Position numbers and translations under genes: made by a program
Shown: piece after piece, positions 6,487 to 7,583 of the stretch
Position numbering within the stretch: the stretch's first letter is position 1
How the letters are laid out: each line of letters begins with the position of its first letter
The notes under the pieces: generated by a model
The model's database searches: none
Told to the model about the DNA's origin: nothing
Seen by the model: only the letters and a program-made list of their open reading frames with translations
Source of the DNA: Phycisphaerales bacterium
GTDB taxonomy: Bacteria; Planctomycetota; Phycisphaerae; Phycisphaerales; SM1A02
Length of the DNA stretch: 7,583 nucleotides
Assembly: GCA_030748805.1 (NCBI GenBank)
Contig: JASMLG010000101.1
Coordinates: 1 to 7,583, forward strand
Direction: 5' to 3'

Positions 6487-6574
6487 ATCTAAGCAGCCTA
6501 GTGCCTAGATCTGTGTTTTTTTCTAGGTAAGTTTGTCGCCCAGTAGGGCGGAATGTAAAGGTTAGGTTAGAGTT
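6487..6574 (+). promoter_or_regulatory. Structured 5' leader of the RRM protein gene
   Basis: The predicted untranslated leader contains a compact hairpin, CGCCC-AGTA-GGGCG (6537-6550), and a weaker possible stem CCTAGA/TCTAGG (6504-6509 with 6522-6527) around a U-rich loop. A doubled GGTTA (6560-6569) precedes GAG and the ATG. Small RRM protein genes of bacteria are often controlled through their leaders, for example in cold response. A role here is inference, and I do not recognise a named motif. Confidence 0.35.
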
Positions 6575-6829
6575 ATGAAATTGTATATTGGTAATTTAAG
6601 TTGGGGAACAACAACTGAAGATCTCAAGGCACACTTTGAGCAATTTGGTTCGGTTTCTGATGCAATCGTGATTACAGATCGTCAGAGCGGTCGTTCACGC
6701 GGTTTCGGATTCGTCACAATGGATAACGATGAAGAAGCATCTAAAGCAATCGAAGAATGCAGTGGCCATGAATTAGACGGTCGCGAAATCAAATGCAGCG
6801 AAGCAACACCTCGCAAAACAGAACATTAA
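6575..6829 (+). CDS. Single-domain RRM RNA-binding protein
   Basis: This 84-residue protein is almost entirely one RNA-recognition motif. RNP-2 is LYIGNL (3-8) and RNP-1 is RGFGFVTM (42-49). The aromatic residues at Tyr4, Phe44 and Phe46 are in place to stack on RNA bases, and the spacing between the motifs is normal. A short polar tail (about 76-84) replaces the glycine-rich tail of many cyanobacterial Rbp proteins. Such proteins bind single-stranded RNA in the cytoplasm and are linked in some bacteria to cold response and mRNA handling; the targets here are unknown. The gene stands alone, with its own promoter and long leader upstream and a strong terminator 21 bases after the stop. The start is supported by GAG four bases before the ATG and by the motif position. 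Confidence 0.95.
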   Translation: MKLYIGNLSWGTTTEDLKAHFEQFGSVSDAIVITDRQSGRSRGFGFVTMDNDEEASKAIEECSGHELDGREIKCSEATPRKTEH

Positions 6830-6850
6830 TCAAAAATTAATTTGATATTT

Positions 6851-6882
6851 AAAGCCCCTGACAATTGTCAGGGGCTTTTTTT
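6851..6882 (+). terminator. Intrinsic terminator of the RRM gene (perfect palindrome)
   Basis: Positions 6851-6878 form a perfect 28-bp palindrome. Arms AAAGCCCCTGACA and TGTCAGGGGCTTT flank a central AT, so in practice the loop would use the central AATT. Seven Ts end the element at 6882. The A-run on the left arm is short (AAA), so leftward function would be weaker. It separates the RRM gene from the sigma-factor gene. Confidence 0.92.
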
Positions 6883-6983
6883 ATGCAAATAATTATCCTG
6901 TTATCCCTCTATTTTTCGCATGCAATTTGTGGAAATGTACTTGCTTAAAACAGGACAACTTGGGACGATATGGCTAGAGAGTT

Positions 6984-7571
6984 ATGTCAACTGTTCGCGG
7001 AGAAATTACACAATTCTTAGACGACGCTTCCACAGGAGACAGCGTTGCTATCGCTCGTTTATGGCAAGAAGTAAACGAAGATGTTCACGACATGGCAGAA
7101 AATATATGCAGACGAGAATTTGCAGGCAACACGATTCAGCCCACCCTTCTCGTCAACGAGGTTTGGATGCGACTCTACGGCAAAGATGGCGAGCAACTAA
7201 CTTGGGAAAACCGAGCCCATTTCTTTGGAAGTGTAGCCCGCTCGATGGCACAGATTCTTGTCGATTACTCGAGGAAACGAAATACAATCCGGCGCGGCGG
7301 CGACAGGAAGAAACTTTCAATCGACTTAGTTCCAGGCGAACTTACCTCCAAAGAAACCTGCGTCAACGAGATGATCGAGCCGTTAATGTTGGCAATCAAA
7401 AAATTACAACAAGTCAACGAACGAGCAGCAGAAGTGATTCGCCTTCGTTACGTGCTTGGATTAACCATAGAAACAACAGCAGATATCATTGGCGTAACCG
7501 ACCGCACAGTGCGAACCGATTGGGTCTGGGCGAGGGCGTGGCTTAGGCGCGAACTCAAAGATGACAATTGA
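6984..7571 (+). CDS. ECF-type RNA polymerase sigma factor (TIGR02999/sigma-70 ECF-like family)
   Basis: This 195-residue protein has region 2 at about 20-100 and region 4 at about 132-191. TLLVNEVWMRLY (54-65) and HFFGSVARSMAQILVDYSRK (79-98) are typical of the TIGR02999 family. They cover the core-binding and -10-recognition helices. Region 4 carries the helix-turn-helix (ETTADIIGVTDRTVRTDW, 163-180) for -35 recognition, followed by ARAWLRREL. The length is normal and nothing is missing. ATG 6984 follows GAGAG at four to five bases. No anti-sigma factor is visible; in planctomycetes genes of this family are often followed by a Ser/Thr kinase gene, and here another ATG frame begins inside the last codons. 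Target promoters are unknown. I see no convincing promoter in 6883-6983. Confidence 0.93.
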   Translation: MSTVRGEITQFLDDASTGDSVAIARLWQEVNEDVHDMAENICRREFAGNTIQPTLLVNEVWMRLYGKDGEQLTWENRAHFFGSVARSMAQILVDYSRKRNTIRRGGDRKKLSIDLVPGELTSKETCVNEMIEPLMLAIKKLQQVNERAAEVIRLRYVLGLTIETTADIIGVTDRTVRTDWVWARAWLRRELKDDN

Positions 7572-7583
7572 CAACGAAAAAAT
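7561..7583 (+). CDS. Possible start of a downstream gene overlapping the sigma factor (truncated)
   Basis: ATG at 7561 lies in another frame within the last codons of the sigma gene, an 11-base overlap, and reads MTIDNEK to the window edge. Only seven codons are visible and no clear Shine-Dalgarno precedes it, so the call rests on position. In related operons the gene after such a sigma factor is often a Ser/Thr protein kinase or a membrane anti-sigma protein; the identity cannot be judged here. Confidence 0.3.

Noticed and set aside
6491..6522. Attenuator-like element (CTAG-TGC-CTAG followed by seven Ts)
   Set aside because: The stem is only four A/T-rich pairs and is separated from the T-run, so it is too weak for an intrinsic terminator.
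6829..6846. AT-rich inverted repeat ATCAAA/TTTGAT just after the RRM stop
   Set aside because: Low-complexity, weak stem, next to a far stronger terminator; no separate function can be argued.
6920..7546. Arg-rich plus-strand frame overlapping the sigma gene
   Set aside because: It is an out-of-frame shadow with low-complexity basic content; the sigma-factor frame explains the region fully.

Overview
The window looks like an accessory-metabolism stretch from a moderately AT-rich bacterium with a cell envelope that carries lipoproteins. Two genes hint at a Planctomycetota-like or related marine lineage: an ECF sigma factor of the TIGR02999 type, and a very long lipoprotein combining FG-GAP (DxDxDGxxD) repeats with TPRs. 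Both are frequent there but not exclusive to that phylum, so the taxonomic call is an inference.

Positions 1-6389 form one tightly packed minus-strand operon read from right to left. The order is a 899-residue beta-propeller/TPR lipoprotein, then CoA-acylating (methyl)malonate-semialdehyde dehydrogenase (mmsA), then a 165-bp tandem-repeat segment, then a nitrilase-superfamily beta-ureidopropionase, and finally an NCS1-family nucleobase/hydantoin permease that runs off the left edge. The last two genes overlap by ATGA. The enzymes fit the reductive pyrimidine pathway: the permease would import uracil, thymine or a ring derivative; beta-ureidopropionase releases beta-alanine (or beta-aminoisobutyrate) from the N-carbamoyl compound; after a transamination not encoded here, MmsA turns malonate or methylmalonate semialdehyde into acetyl- or propionyl-CoA. 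Dihydropyrimidine dehydrogenase, dihydropyrimidinase and the aminotransferase are not in the window and may lie beyond position 1.

The most striking feature is the 41-bp tandem repeat between mmsA and the beta-ureidopropionase gene. Each unit repeats the downstream gene's ribosome-binding site, start codon and first codons. Because 41 is not a multiple of three, each extra start opens a 14-codon mini-ORF (MTRITR...CK) whose TGA overlaps the next ATG as ATGA. Three such mini-ORFs in series lead into the real gene, forming a chain of overlapping start and stop codons.

Positions 6390-6574 are a divergent intergenic region. It holds a hairpin abutting the lipoprotein start codon, a TTGTAC-GA-GTACAA inverted repeat, a perfect TATAAT box facing right, and a structured leader for the next gene. 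Positions 6575-6829 encode a single-domain RRM RNA-binding protein, closed by a 28-bp perfectly palindromic terminator. Positions 6984-7571 encode the ECF sigma factor, whose end overlaps the likely start of another gene cut by the right edge.
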